Part shown: positions 46,920 through 55,748 of the stretch, piece after piece
Layout of the letters: every line of letters begins with the position of its first letter
Numbering within the stretch: the first letter of the stretch is position 1
DNA from: Rosistilla ulvae
GTDB taxonomy: Bacteria > Planctomycetota > Planctomycetia > Pirellulales > Pirellulaceae
DNA length: 64,000 bases
NCBI RefSeq assembly: GCF_007741475.1
Contig: NZ_CP036261.1
Coordinates: 1,488,001-1,552,000 of the forward strand
Direction: 5' to 3'
Translations under genes and position numbers: made by a program
Notes under the pieces: generated by a model
What the model was told of the DNA's origin: nothing
The model's input: only the letters and a program-made list of their open reading frames with translations
The model's database searches: none

Positions 46920-48236
46920 GTGACCGACTCCGACCAGCCGCTCGACCCTCGCGAACGCTTCGCCCGCAGCGTCGTGCAAAAACTAACCGATGCCGGCCAC
47001 ATCGCCTACTTCGCCGGCGGCTGTGTCCGCGACCGGATCCTCGGTCTGCGGCCCAAGGATTTTGACGTCGCCACCGACGCCACGCCCGATCGAATTCGCG
47101 AACTCTTCGGTCGACGGCGAACGCTGGCGATCGGGGCCGCCTTTGGAGTGGTCAGTGTATTGGGTCGCAAAGGTGCCGGGGAAGACCCGATCGAAGTCGC
47201 GACGTTCCGCAGCGATGGCGATTACAGCGACGGCCGTCGCCCCGATTCGGTGGTATTCAGTTCTCCCGAACACGATGCCCAACGACGCGACTTTACGATC
47301 AACGGGCTGTTCTACGATCCGATCGCCGGCCGCGTGATCGATTTCGTCGACGGACGCAGCGATCTCCAGGCGGGTGTGTTGCGGGCGATCGGCGATCCCG
47401 ACGCGCGGATCTGCGAAGACAAGTTGCGGATGCTGCGAGCCGTCCGGATGGCGACGGTATTCGGATTTGAGATCGAATCGGCAACCCGCGACGCGCTCCA
47501 TCGTCATGCCGCCGAAATCGATGTCGTCAGCAACGAACGGGTCGGCGCCGAGATGCGGCGACTGTTAGCCGCAGCCGCTGCTTTCGATGGACTCGCGACG
47601 CTCCGCGAGACACGGATCAGCGACGTCGTCTTTCCCCAGTTGGCTGAAATCTGGGAGGCGGAGATTCCTCAAACTGATCTGCCAGCGGAGATCCCCTTCC
47701 CCGCAGCGACCGGCGCCGTGCTGCTGTCGAAACTATTGGGGGCGCGGCGCGAGTGTGACTTCGTCTCGGGGCTGATCGTTTGCCTGTTGGCGATCCAGTG
47801 GACCGGCGGTGATGAGGGCGATGCGCTCCGTCGAATCGCCGACTTGTGGCGATTGTCGAACGAAGAGACGGCGCGGGCTGCGTTTGCCTTAAAAAGTTTG
47901 CCGACGGTGCTGCAGGCCGATCGCCAGCCTTGGTCGATCGTGCAACCGGTCCTCGCGGGACGCTACGCTGGCGATGCCGTCACGCTGGCTGAAACCGTCA
48001 CCCTCGCGTTGGATCTGCCGGGCGAAGCCGTTGCCGTCGCGCGACAGCGACTCGGATGGGAACCCAATCGGCTCGATCCCCCAGCGCTGCTCAGCGGCAA
48101 CACGCTGCAGAAACTGGGACTCACCCCGGGCCCAGGATTTCGCGAGATCCTGCAAGACGTGCGGGCTCGGCAATTGGACGGTCTGTTGAACGATGCCGAA
48201 GCGGCGGCTCAATACGTGAGCGCTACCTATTTATGA
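46920..48236 (+). CDS. CCA tRNA nucleotidyltransferase / poly(A) polymerase family
   Basis: 438 residues from the GTG at 46920, preferred because GGAAA lies about 10 bases upstream and because it clears the Nudix promoter; GTG at 46899 is possible. Class II nucleotidyltransferase motifs: AYFAGGCVRDRILGL with DFDVAT (metal-binding Asp47 and Asp49), then QRRDFTINGLFYDP and EDKLRMLRAVRMATVFGFEI, the tRNA-binding motif. It adds or repairs the 3' CCA of tRNA. Some bacteria split C- and A-adding activity between paralogues, so the exact specificity is open. The C-terminal third is a helical body region. Confidence 0.93.
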   Translation: MTDSDQPLDPRERFARSVVQKLTDAGHIAYFAGGCVRDRILGLRPKDFDVATDATPDRIRELFGRRRTLAIGAAFGVVSVLGRKGAGEDPIEVATFRSDGDYSDGRRPDSVVFSSPEHDAQRRDFTINGLFYDPIAGRVIDFVDGRSDLQAGVLRAIGDPDARICEDKLRMLRAVRMATVFGFEIESATRDALHRHAAEIDVVSNERVGAEMRRLLAAAAAFDGLATLRETRISDVVFPQLAEIWEAEIPQTDLPAEIPFPAATGAVLLSKLLGARRECDFVSGLIVCLLAIQWTGGDEGDALRRIADLWRLSNEETARAAFALKSLPTVLQADRQPWSIVQPVLAGRYAGDAVTLAETVTLALDLPGEAVAVARQRLGWEPNRLDPPALLSGNTLQKLGLTPGPGFREILQDVRARQLDGLLNDAEAAAQYVSATYL

Positions 48237-48245
48237 GCAAGCAGA

Positions 48246-48273
48246 AGCGATGCCCTTGAGAAGGGGCATCGCT
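48246..48273. terminator. Hairpin between convergent genes
   Basis: Arms agcgatgccc (48246-48255) and gggcatcgct (48264-48273), with additional pairing cctt/aagg towards the loop. It lies between the stops of the CCA enzyme and the TPR-like gene. There is no long U-tract, so termination is likely but not certain. Confidence 0.5.
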
Positions 48274-48290
48274 AACGTGAAGGCTGCTCT

Positions 48291-49025
48291 CTATTTCTCC
48301 GCCGGCTTCTCGATCCGAGCGACAACCTGTTGCAGGTGGACGTTGGCGACGTCGGCCATGTAGTGAGTCCGCTTTAAAGCGACAGCTTTTTCCAACCACT
48401 TCCGCGCCTCGGCCAGATTGCCTTGAGCATCTTCGTACATTCCCAGGTACAGCCAGCCGTAGAACTGAGCTGACGCGGCGCCGCGAGACTGAGCGGGAAT
48501 CGCATCGATCGCGTCGGTCACGGTTTGGATCGTCCCTGTTCCGGCGAACAGGTCGTAAACCTCTTGCAGTGGAACACGCGAATCTCCCGGTGCAGGCAAA
48601 TATTCGCGGCGAGCGGCGTCGACACCTTCGACGCGAGCGACACACATGTAATGCCAGACCGCGTTTTCGACATCGTGGGCATTCACCTCGCGATGAACGA
48701 CAAACTGTCTACGTCCGGCAGCGAACTCGCCGGCATAATATTGAGCGATCCCACGTTGCCACATGTAAGGAATCTGGGCTGGCTGGAGCTTGGCAGCTTC
48801 ATCGAACGCGATCAGCGACTCTTTAGCCATCCCCGCTCGAAGCAACAGACTGCCTCTGGCCATCGCCGCGGAGAAGGATGCGGGGTGCTGATCGTCGATA
48901 ATTTTTGCGATTTCCGCGACGCGAGCGAAATTTCCGGCGCGAAGGGCTCGGTAGCCTTCGCCCTCCCACTGGCCAATCGGATGGACCGGCTGAAGTAGCG
49001 TTAGAGCAAGAAGAAACTGAAGCAT
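48291..49025 (-). CDS. Exported TPR-like protein
   Basis: 244 residues from the ATG at 49025, giving a short hydrophobic leader (MLQFLLALTLLQPVHP). Helical pairs of the tetratricopeptide kind follow: AGNFARVAEIAKIIDDQHPA, AKESLIAFDEAAKLQPAQ, WQRGIAQYYAGEFAAGRRQF and, later, AQFYGWLYLGMYEDAQGNLA and ARKWLEKAVALKRTHY. The plan resembles NlpI-like or other small TPR proteins that mediate protein contacts in the envelope. Specific role unknown. The frame stays open to 49118, but the added residues lack leader features. Confidence 0.82.
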   Translation of the reverse strand: MLQFLLALTLLQPVHPIGQWEGEGYRALRAGNFARVAEIAKIIDDQHPASFSAAMARGSLLLRAGMAKESLIAFDEAAKLQPAQIPYMWQRGIAQYYAGEFAAGRRQFVVHREVNAHDVENAVWHYMCVARVEGVDAARREYLPAPGDSRVPLQEVYDLFAGTGTIQTVTDAIDAIPAQSRGAASAQFYGWLYLGMYEDAQGNLAEARKWLEKAVALKRTHYMADVANVHLQQVVARIEKPAEK

Positions 49026-49335
49026 TGCGACTTTCCCAATTGTACAACGAGACGTCGAATCGCTTGCCAGAGGGCAGCAAGAACGCGAAAAACGTATTAA
49101 ATGTACGGCATTTGCCAAACTGCCTAGATTGACAATCGCAGCGTGTTGGTTAGTTTAACGTGACAGTAAAATTGTTGCAAATTGCATCACAACCGCCATA
49201 AGCCTGAATTCCAGCGTGCACACAATGCATCGAGGATGGTCCTCACGGGAAGAAGGGTGAACGTATCGGGCTCCGGCACGTGCGGTTTGATCGGTTTGCA
49301 TTGGGTACCCAGAAACTTTGTTTGGAGATTTCAGA
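49026..49335. other. Intergenic region upstream of the Cys-rich gene
   Basis: 310 bases between divergent genes. It holds the upstream regions of the TPR-like and Cys-rich genes, including an AT-rich patch near 49150-49195. No promoter could be called with confidence. Confidence 0.4.
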
Positions 49336-49848
49336 ATGACGCGTACTATCGTTAGCTGCGTTGCAGTATTTGCAATGATGATCGCATTCGGCGCAACCGC
49401 TGAAGCGGGCCACAAGAAGAACAAGTGCTGCGCTCCAGCACCAACTTGCTGCGAAATGGTTGAGGAACTGAGCTGCTGCGAAGCTCCAGCTCCAATCTGC
49501 TGTGAAGCACCAGCACCAACCTGCTGTGAAGCACCAGCACCAACTTGCTGTGAAGCACCAGCACCAAGCTGCTGCGGCGCTCCTGTCGTTGAAAGCGGAT
49601 GCTCGAGCTGTGGCGGCGCAGTTGTCGTCGACGCTGCACCAGCATGTGCTTCGTGCGCTGGCGGTGCAGTTGTTGTTGACAGCGCTCCAGTAATCGTTGA
49701 AGAAGCTGCTCCAGCACCAGCTGCTCCAGCTCCAACTCCAGAGCCAGCTGCAGACGCTGCTTCGCCTTCGGACGCGGCTCCACCCGCTCCTGAAGCTAGC
49801 AACCTGCGTGCTCCAAACGTTTACCGCATGGTAAGCTTCCGTCGCTAA
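49336..49848 (+). CDS. Exported Cys-rich repeat protein
   Basis: 170 residues from the ATG at 49336, with GGAG about 10 bases upstream. Signal peptide: TIVSCVAVFAMMIAFGATAEA. The mature part begins HKKNKCCAPAPTCCEM and then has four near-identical 8-residue units of the form CCEAPAP(I/T/S), followed by GCSSCGG and CASCAGG and a long Ala/Pro-rich tail. Cys pairs make up a large share of the first 100 residues. It could be disulfide-cross-linked surface or sheath material, or bind metal; neither is shown. The tail ends NVYRMVSFRR. The downstream terminator is at 49959-49994. Confidence 0.85.
   Translation: MTRTIVSCVAVFAMMIAFGATAEAGHKKNKCCAPAPTCCEMVEELSCCEAPAPICCEAPAPTCCEAPAPTCCEAPAPSCCGAPVVESGCSSCGGAVVVDAAPACASCAGGAVVVDSAPVIVEEAAPAPAAPAPTPEPAADAASPSDAAPPAPEASNLRAPNVYRMVSFRR
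49474..49569 (+). repeat. 24-base tandem repeat inside the Cys-rich gene
   Basis: Four units of 24 bases (49474-49497, 49498-49521, 49522-49545, 49546-49569), each starting tgctg(c/t)gaagc and coding for one 8-residue Cys-rich unit. Units 2 to 4 are almost identical at the DNA level, suggesting recent expansion. Confidence 0.9.
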
Positions 49849-49958
49849 GTCGATCGGACGTTTGAAGTTGAATTGTACAAGCCGGGATGGGAACCCAATT
49901 TGCGTGCGGCTTGCACGCCGATAACTAAGGCTGTCCTAGAATAGGACGACAATCTATG

Positions 49959-49994
49959 AACCTCTGTTGCCAAACTCGGCGGCAGAGGTTTTTT
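49959..49994 (+). terminator. Intrinsic terminator of the Cys-rich gene
   Basis: Stem aacctctg (49959-49966) and cagaggtt (49983-49990), with inner pairing gcc/ggc, followed by TTTTTT at 49989-49994. A smaller hairpin, gtccta/taggac, precedes it at 49933-49947. Confidence 0.8.
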
Positions 49995-50031
49995 CGTGCG
50001 CCGATTTTCCCAGTAGCTCAGCCGCTCGGAA

Positions 50032-50502
50032 TCAGCCGCTGGTCCGCTCGTCGCTGCGGACCGATGCGGCGGCGGCATCGATCGTGTTGGGATCCGACTG
50101 CGTTGGCTGAGCGTTTTCGCCGAACCCGAAGGTTTGAATTTGAAAGCGACTGCCGATCCGAGTGGCCAGGTAGTGACGAGCCAATAACCGCGTCTGCGGG
50201 ATCAGCAACAGAAAACCCATCGCATCGGTCAGCAGCCCGGGAGTCAGCAGCATCCCGGCGGCAAAGAAGATCAGCAGTCCGTCCTGGACTTCGGGAGCGG
50301 GCATGCGTCCCTCAGCCAGCGCCTGGCGAAAGCGTTGCCAGGCGAGCGCCCCCTGCCAACGGGCGAGCATCGATCCGACGATCCCGGTGAATATCACGAT
50401 CCCGACGGTCACCAGCAGGCTGGTCGCCTTGGACAGTTGAATCAGCATCGCCAATTCGACGAGCGGGATGATCGTAAAAGCGAGCAGCAATTTGAGAAAC
50501 AA
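50032..50502 (-). CDS. FxsA-family membrane protein
   Basis: 156 residues from a TTG at 50502 with a strong GGAGGA about 10 bases upstream. FxsA pattern: LLLAFTIIPLVELAMLIQLS, LVTVGIVIFTGIVGSMLARWQG, a cytoplasmic WQRFRQALAEGRMP loop with the family P-ExxDG-like PEVQDGLLIF, and AAGMLLTPGLLTDAMGFLLL. Three to four membrane segments. In E. coli FxsA counteracts F-exclusion of phage T7 when overproduced; the general role is unknown. The C-terminal 35 residues are hydrophilic. Confidence 0.92.
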   Translation of the reverse strand: MFLKLLLAFTIIPLVELAMLIQLSKATSLLVTVGIVIFTGIVGSMLARWQGALAWQRFRQALAEGRMPAPEVQDGLLIFFAAGMLLTPGLLTDAMGFLLLIPQTRLLARHYLATRIGSRFQIQTFGFGENAQPTQSDPNTIDAAAASVRSDERTSG

Positions 50503-50661
50503 CGGAACGGATCCTCCCCGAATTTTTAGGTCGCCGGGGCCAACATGCCGCGGCGGTTTCGATTACTCTACGATGCCTGAGATTCACAGTGAAGGTCGCC
50601 CGGTCGGTCCGCGCGAACCCGCTGCGTTGGTTCATCATATCCCCTGCCCGGAGCGCGTCCC

Positions 50662-51417
50662 ATGCGTCTGTCCTCGATCGCTTCTGTTCTTTTCTTGTGC
50701 TTGCTTTTCGTGAGTGGTCGCGCCACTGCCGCCGAACCGCTGCGTGCGTTGCTAGTCACCGGCGGTTGTTGCCACGATTACGAAAACCAAATCAAAATCT
50801 TGCAAGCCGGATTGGGCAAGCATCTGAAGATCGATTGGACCGTCGAACAATACGATGAGAAACGCGACCGGAAGGCTAACGTCTACACCAAGCCGAAGTG
50901 GGCGGAATCGTTCGACGTGATCATCCACAACGAATGCTTCGGTGGCGTGACCGATGGCGAATTTGTCGAGAGCATCGTCGCCGAACACGTCCGGTCGGGC
51001 GTCCCCGCCGTCGTCATCCACTGCTCGATGCACTCGTATCGCAACGCTCCTACCGCTGACGCATGGCGTGGTTTGATCGGTGTGACGTCGAAGCGGCACG
51101 AGAAGGCAAAGCGCAGCCTGAAGGTGGTCGCTCGCGAAGCGGAGCATCCGATTCTCGAAGGCTTCCCCAGCCCCTGGTCGACTCCCAATGGCGAGCTGTA
51201 CATCATCGAACGCTCGTGGCCGAACACCCAAGTTTTGGCGTCGGCGTACAGCGACGAGGAGAAAGCGGATCAACCGGTCGTCTGGACCAACACCTACAAA
51301 GGCGTTCGCGTCTTCGGGACCACTTTGGGACACCACAACGAAACGATGCAAGACGATGTTTGGTTGAACCTGACAGCCAAAGGCATCCAATGGGCAACCA
51401 CCCCCGACGCGCAGTAG
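50662..51417 (+). CDS. Exported ThuA-domain protein
   Basis: 251 residues, with GGAG about 9 bases before the ATG and a signal peptide (SIASVLFLCLLFVSGRATAA). The ThuA-like (glutamine-amidotransferase-fold) domain reads RALLVTGGCCHDYENQIKIL, FDVIIHNECFGGV, VRSGVPAVVIHCSMHSYRN, EGFPSPWSTPNGELYIIERS and the conserved VFGTTLGHHNETM near the end. Proteins of this type are very common in planctomycetes, often near sugar-oxidation genes; the activity is unknown. It stands alone and is followed by a tandem duplication. Confidence 0.93.
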   Translation: MRLSSIASVLFLCLLFVSGRATAAEPLRALLVTGGCCHDYENQIKILQAGLGKHLKIDWTVEQYDEKRDRKANVYTKPKWAESFDVIIHNECFGGVTDGEFVESIVAEHVRSGVPAVVIHCSMHSYRNAPTADAWRGLIGVTSKRHEKAKRSLKVVAREAEHPILEGFPSPWSTPNGELYIIERSWPNTQVLASAYSDEEKADQPVVWTNTYKGVRVFGTTLGHHNETMQDDVWLNLTAKGIQWATTPDAQ

Positions 51418-51425
51418 TCCAGGCC

Positions 51426-51573
51426 GTGATCCCTCACCCCACAAGTTAGTCGCCTTTCGCTCCGCGAAACCCGCGCATACCAGCACGAAGCGCCAGCGAG
51501 TGATCTCCCACCCCACAAGTTAGTCGCCTTTCGCTCCGCGAACCCCGCGCATACTAGCACGAAGCGCCAGCGA
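51426..51573. repeat. 74-base tandem duplication
   Basis: Units at 51426-51499 and 51500-51573, both starting gtgatc and containing caccccacaagttagtcgcc and tttcgctccgcgaa, nearly identical. Each ends with a copy of the 25-base dispersed element (51478-51502 and 51552-51576). Confidence 0.85.
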
Positions 51574-51607
51574 GTGATTATTCACGGTACCGGCGAGATT
51601 CGTGAGT

Positions 51608-51632
51608 CACTCGCTTGCGCTTCGTGCTAGTA
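51608..51632. repeat. 25-base dispersed element, inverted copy
   Basis: cactcgcttgcgcttcgtg continuing ctagta. It is the reverse complement of the copy at 51552-51576 with one mismatch, so the two could form a long hairpin downstream of mutM and the ThuA gene. Confidence 0.75.
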
Positions 51633-51657
51633 ATCGTGCTCGTATCTCGCGCTCCAC

Positions 51658-52527
51658 CTAGGATCGATAATCGGCCAACGATTCGTGCAGGCCGCGTTTC
51701 TGCTGGCATGTGGGGCAATAAAACGTGCTGCGTTGAGCTTGCACGATTCGGGTGATCGGCCCTCGATCGCAGCGGTAACACGTTTGATCGGCCCGATCGT
51801 AAACCTGGTGCTGGCTCTGGTAATTGCCCGGATCGTTGAGCGCGTTGCGGTAGGTGCCATCCGAAAGAGTCGATCCCTCGTGCCGGATCGCGGTCTCCAG
51901 GATTTGGCCGATCGCCGCTTGGATCCGCTGCCACTGCGGGCCGCTCAATTGATCGCACCGCGTGCGTGGGTCGACGCCAGCCAAATGCAAGATCTCCGCG
52001 GCGTAGAGGTTGCCAATTCCGGCGACCACGCTCTGGTCCAACAGCGCCACCTTGATCGCTCGTCGGCTGGCTCGCAGCGCCTCGCGCAACTGATCGGTCG
52101 AGATCTGCAGCGCGTCGGGCCCCAGTCGCTCGGTGACCAACGCCCGCAATTCATCGGTCGACAGCAGTCGAACGGTCCCCAGTCCGCGGCGGTCCCAGAA
52201 CAGCAGCTCGCGATGCGTGACGCCAGTCAATTCGATCCTCAGCCGCAGATGCTCGATCCCCGGCGGATCGGCTAGCAGGACCAAACCGCTCATCCGCGGC
52301 TCGATCACGATCGCTTGGCCATCGTCCAAATGGATCACGACCCGCTTGCCCAATCGATCGATGTCGGTGATCGTACGGCCGCTGGCTCGCCGGTCCAGAT
52401 GATCGATCCGTGGCTTGATCGAGATCGGCCGGCAATGGCAAGGCGGCCGTTGGACGCTGGAAATCGTGGCTCCAACGATCGGCAGGATACCGCGGCGCAT
52501 CGTTTCGACTTCGGGCAATTCGGGCAT
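51658..52527 (-). CDS. mutM: Formamidopyrimidine-DNA glycosylase (MutM/Fpg)
   Basis: 289 residues. Base-excision repair glycosylase and AP lyase for oxidised purines. The N-terminus PELPEVETMRRGI supplies the catalytic Pro and Glu after Met removal; the conserved Lys is in RLGKRVVIHL; the helix-2-turn-helix motif is AGIGNLYAAEILHLAGVDP; and the C-terminal zinc finger is CYRC...CPTC. The Met of the void-filling triad is in EPRMSG, but the usual RRFG reads RRGLG, so the Phe seems replaced. Nei-family alternatives are less likely given PELPEVE and the finger spacing. Single gene, convergent with the ThuA gene across the repeats. Confidence 0.95.
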   Translation of the reverse strand: MPELPEVETMRRGILPIVGATISSVQRPPCHCRPISIKPRIDHLDRRASGRTITDIDRLGKRVVIHLDDGQAIVIEPRMSGLVLLADPPGIEHLRLRIELTGVTHRELLFWDRRGLGTVRLLSTDELRALVTERLGPDALQISTDQLREALRASRRAIKVALLDQSVVAGIGNLYAAEILHLAGVDPRTRCDQLSGPQWQRIQAAIGQILETAIRHEGSTLSDGTYRNALNDPGNYQSQHQVYDRADQTCYRCDRGPITRIVQAQRSTFYCPTCQQKRGLHESLADYRS

Positions 52528-52754
52528 CGCAGGGGGCTCGTGGTAGGGAATTCGCGAATGTTTGGCGAGCTATCGTTTTGGCGTTCGTCCAACGGCTCAT
52601 TTTGTAGCCCGAACCTTAGGCGTGCCCGGAGCACTCATTAGGTTCGTCGGCCACATTGCCCCGCCAAACGCACGCCTCCGGTTGTCGATCATTTGGGCTG
52701 ACGGGTAGGATAGATGAAAGCTCTCGAAACAATTTTATGCACTGGATAGTCGAT

Positions 52755-53981
52755 ATGTCAGGCACCCTGCCCAAGGCACTCAGCCCTCAATCTGTTCCCG
52801 ATTCGGCGGGCCGTTTTGGTTCGTTTGGCGGTCGTTTTGTTCCCGAAACACTCACCCGAGCGTTGGACGAACTGGTCGCGGAATACGACAAAGCGAAAGC
52901 CGATCCGTCGTTCCAAGAGGAGCTCGATGGGCTGTGGAAGACATTTGTCGGCCGCCCCTCGCCACTCTACTTTGCTCGGCGGCTGACCGAATCCTGCGGC
53001 GGCGCTCAGATCTGGCTCAAACGCGAAGATCTGAACCACACCGGGGCGCACAAGATCAACAACACCCTGGGCCAAGCGCTGCTGACGCTGCGGATGGGCA
53101 AGACTCGCGTGATCGCCGAGACGGGTGCCGGCCAGCACGGCGTCGCGACCGCGACCGCGTGCGCTCACTTTGGACTGCCTTGCGTGGTCTATATGGGTGC
53201 CGAAGACATTCGCCGCCAGAAGCCGAACGTGTTTGCGATGAAGTTGCTTGGGGCGGAGATCCGAGCTGTCGAAAGCGGTTCGCGAACACTCCGCGACGCC
53301 GTCAACGAAGCGATGCGCGACTGGATGAGCAGCGTCGAGGACACGCACTACATCATTGGATCGGTGATCGGCCCGCATCCGTTCCCGATGATGGTCCGCG
53401 ATTTTCAATCGGTGATCGGCCGCGAAGCCCGCGTCCAAAGCCTGGAAGCTTTCGACGGTAAGCTGCCCGATTGCGTCGTCGCGTGCGTCGGCGGCGGCAG
53501 CAACGCGGCTGGCATCTTCGCGCCCTTTGTCGCCGACGACACCGTCCGCTTGGTCGGCGTCGAAGCCGGGGGACGCAGCAGCGAACCGGGCCAACACGCC
53601 TCGCCCCTGACCTTTGGTCGTCCCGGCGTTTTGCACGGCAGCTACAGCTATGTGATGCAGGACGACGACGGCCAGACCTGCGATGTCCATTCGATGTCGG
53701 CTGGCCTCGATTATCCCGGCGTCGGCCCCGAGCACAGCTATTGGAAGGATACCGGCCGAGCGGAATACATCCAGTGCCGCGACGACGAAGCGATGAAGGC
53801 GTTCGACATGTTGGCCAAGAGCGAAGGGATTCTGCCGGCGCTGGAGAGCAGTCACGCGATCGCTAAGGGGATGGAAGTCGCGGGGAAGATGAGCCCCGAC
53901 CAGAACTTGGTCATCTGTCTGTCGGGTCGCGGCGACAAGGATGCGATGGAGCTAGCGCGGTTGCGCGGCGAAGAGTGGTAA
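52755..53981 (+). CDS. trpB: Tryptophan synthase beta chain
   Basis: 408 residues from the ATG at 52755. PLP enzyme joining indole and serine to make tryptophan; works as an alpha2-beta2 complex with TrpA. Seen: [15 protein letters not shown], Lys100 binding PLP in [26 protein letters not shown], the glycine loop [12 protein letters not shown], and the [14 protein letters not shown]-like [16 protein letters not shown]. An in-frame ATG at 52737 is possible. trpA follows after 150 bases on the same strand; no other trp genes are in the window. Confidence 0.97.
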   Translation: MSGTLPKALSPQSVPDSAGRFGSFGGRFVPETLTRALDELVAEYDKAKADPSFQEELDGLWKTFVGRPSPLYFARRLTESCGGAQIWLKREDLNHTGAHKINNTLGQALLTLRMGKTRVIAETGAGQHGVATATACAHFGLPCVVYMGAEDIRRQKPNVFAMKLLGAEIRAVESGSRTLRDAVNEAMRDWMSSVEDTHYIIGSVIGPHPFPMMVRDFQSVIGREARVQSLEAFDGKLPDCVVACVGGGSNAAGIFAPFVADDTVRLVGVEAGGRSSEPGQHASPLTFGRPGVLHGSYSYVMQDDDGQTCDVHSMSAGLDYPGVGPEHSYWKDTGRAEYIQCRDDEAMKAFDMLAKSEGILPALESSHAIAKGMEVAGKMSPDQNLVICLSGRGDKDAMELARLRGEEW

Positions 53982-54131
53982 CAGACGCCGGCGGCTGTGG
54001 ATTCCGCCGCCGCCCGTTTTGATTTATACTGCCGCCCCATTGCCGGAGGGTTTTGCGCTGCGGAGTCCCCGCGGCGTCGCTCGGCTTCCAAGACCTATCG
54101 TGTGCCGTTTTCCATCTGCTGAAAGTTGTTC

Positions 54132-54941
54132 ATGTCGTTGCTCGACGAAACCTTTGCCAAATTACGATCCGAGGGGCGCAAGGCCCTGCTTCCCTTCATC
54201 ACGGCCGGCGATCCCGATCTCGACTTCACCGGCGACCTGCTGAAAGACTTCGGCAAGGCGGGCGTTGCGGCGTGTGAAGTCGGCGTCCCCTACAGCGATC
54301 CGGTCGCCGACGGACCCGTGATCCAAGCCTCCTATCAACGGGCCCTCGAATCGGGCTTTCGATTGCAACAGCTGTTCGAGATGCGAAAGCGGATCGCGGC
54401 GAAAGTCACGATCCCAACGCTGACGATGGCCAGTTACGCGATCATCTACCGCGTAGGGTTGGAACGCTACATCGAACAATCGCAAGAGGCTGGATTCTGT
54501 GGCGCGATCGTTCCCGACCTGTTGGTCGAAGAGGCGGCGGAGTTTTCCAAACTGTGCGCCGACCGCGACTTCAACCTGATCCAATTGGTGACTCCCACCA
54601 CGCCACGGGAACGCCAGGTGCGGATCGCCGAATCGTCGTCGGGCTTCTTGTATTTCGTCTCGGTGACCGGGATCACCGGCGAGCGGAACGAACTGCCGCC
54701 GCAACTTATCGACAACGTCGGATGGTTGCGTGAACAGACCGACGTCCCCGTCTGCATCGGGTTTGGAATCAGCCAGCCCGAACACGTCGCCAAGCTGGGC
54801 CCGGTAGCGGATGGCTTGATCGTCGGATCGGCGATCGTGCGACGGATCGCTCAAGCCAACGCGGAGAATCGCGGCGAGGTCCGTGGCGAGATCGATCGCT
54901 ACGTCCGCGAGATGCTGGCAGCGATCAACGCAGTCAAATAG
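54132..54941 (+). CDS. trpA: Tryptophan synthase alpha chain
   Basis: 269 residues. Cleaves indole-3-glycerol phosphate to indole and glyceraldehyde 3-phosphate and channels indole to TrpB. TIM barrel with the catalytic Glu49 and Asp60 in CEVGVPYSDPVADGPVIQ, at the canonical positions. LLPFITAGDPDLDF and the phosphate loops CIGFGISQPEHV and DGLIVGSAIV are present. The ATG at 54132 gives the usual N-terminus; a TTG two codons earlier is less likely. It lies 150 bases downstream of trpB. Confidence 0.97.
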   Translation: MSLLDETFAKLRSEGRKALLPFITAGDPDLDFTGDLLKDFGKAGVAACEVGVPYSDPVADGPVIQASYQRALESGFRLQQLFEMRKRIAAKVTIPTLTMASYAIIYRVGLERYIEQSQEAGFCGAIVPDLLVEEAAEFSKLCADRDFNLIQLVTPTTPRERQVRIAESSSGFLYFVSVTGITGERNELPPQLIDNVGWLREQTDVPVCIGFGISQPEHVAKLGPVADGLIVGSAIVRRIAQANAENRGEVRGEIDRYVREMLAAINAVK

Positions 54942-55319
54942 AGGATCTACGACTCCTTGGATACGCATCGTTTTACGTCGAAACATTTCATCGAATCACG
55001 ACGACTTTCGGTTTAACGTTTTTCACACACGATGTTTGCGCGGGATTTATTCCGTCGCGCCATTTCTGGTTTGACGGCTCGCGTTCCATGAGACGGGAGT
55101 GGAGAATCTGAAATGGGGAACAGATCGACATTGCGTCTGATGCAAGGGCGACGCAAATCAACCTTAGTCGACGATCGCCCCCAAGCGACTGCCGCCCCCA
55201 CCAGAAATTGTGGCACCGTGAAATTTCGCGACCCCCGTTTGTCCAAAGCTGACGCGGCGGCTTAGGATAGAACTTCGCGGGGTGCTTGATTTTTTGGTTC
55301 GTGGGAGATTGTGATCGTT
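54942..55319. other. Non-coding stretch, 378 bases
   Basis: Between trpA and the QueD-like gene. No convincing gene, terminator or promoter was recognised. Short open frames have no ribosome site. Confidence 0.45.
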
Positions 55320-55748
55320 ATGGGTCTGACCGTGATGCGTCGTATTCGTTTCTGTGCAGGTCATCGGTTGGTTGGACACGACGGCAAGTGCGTCCATTTC
55401 CACGGGCACAACTACGTCGCTGAATTTTATGTGACCGGTGAAGTCCAAGACGATGTCGGGCGGATCATCGACTTCGGCGTGCTGAAGCGAAAGTTCAAAG
55501 GCTGGATCGACGAGAACTGGGACCACGCCTTTGTGCTCTGGGACCAAGACACCAACGGGCTGCAGGCGATCCGCATGGTCGAACCATGCCGCGTCTTTGA
55601 ATTGCCCTACAATCCAACCTCCGAAAACATGGCCCGCTATCTGTTGGAAGTCGTCTGCCCGGAACTGTTGCGCGACACGGGAACCCACGCCAGCAAGGTC
55701 GTGATCTGGGAATCCGAAGAGAGTTGTTCGGAAGTGACGCTGGGGTGA
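55320..55748 (+). CDS. 6-pyruvoyltetrahydropterin synthase / QueD-family enzyme
   Basis: 142 residues from the ATG at 55320, with GGGAG about 12 bases upstream; a GTG at 55311 is too close to that site. Zinc ligands: His in FCAGHRLVGH and both His of CVHFHGHNY, with the Cys of the CxxxHGH motif that is catalytic in QueD. Then DFGVLKRKFKGWIDENWDHA with the conserved DH, PTSENMARYLLE and the acidic VVIWESEE near the end. Makes 6-carboxytetrahydropterin in queuosine synthesis, or a related pterin. No other que gene is adjacent, so the symbol is withheld. It overlaps the EamA gene by four bases. Confidence 0.9.
   Translation: MGLTVMRRIRFCAGHRLVGHDGKCVHFHGHNYVAEFYVTGEVQDDVGRIIDFGVLKRKFKGWIDENWDHAFVLWDQDTNGLQAIRMVEPCRVFELPYNPTSENMARYLLEVVCPELLRDTGTHASKVVIWESEESCSEVTLG

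Noticed and set aside
49474-49569. Regular 24-base repeats as a possible CRISPR array
   Set aside because: The repeats abut without spacers and are in frame with a secreted protein; no cas genes are in the window.
51426-51573. 74-base repeats as a CRISPR array or attachment site
   Set aside because: Only two head-to-tail units without spacers, no integrase or cas gene nearby.
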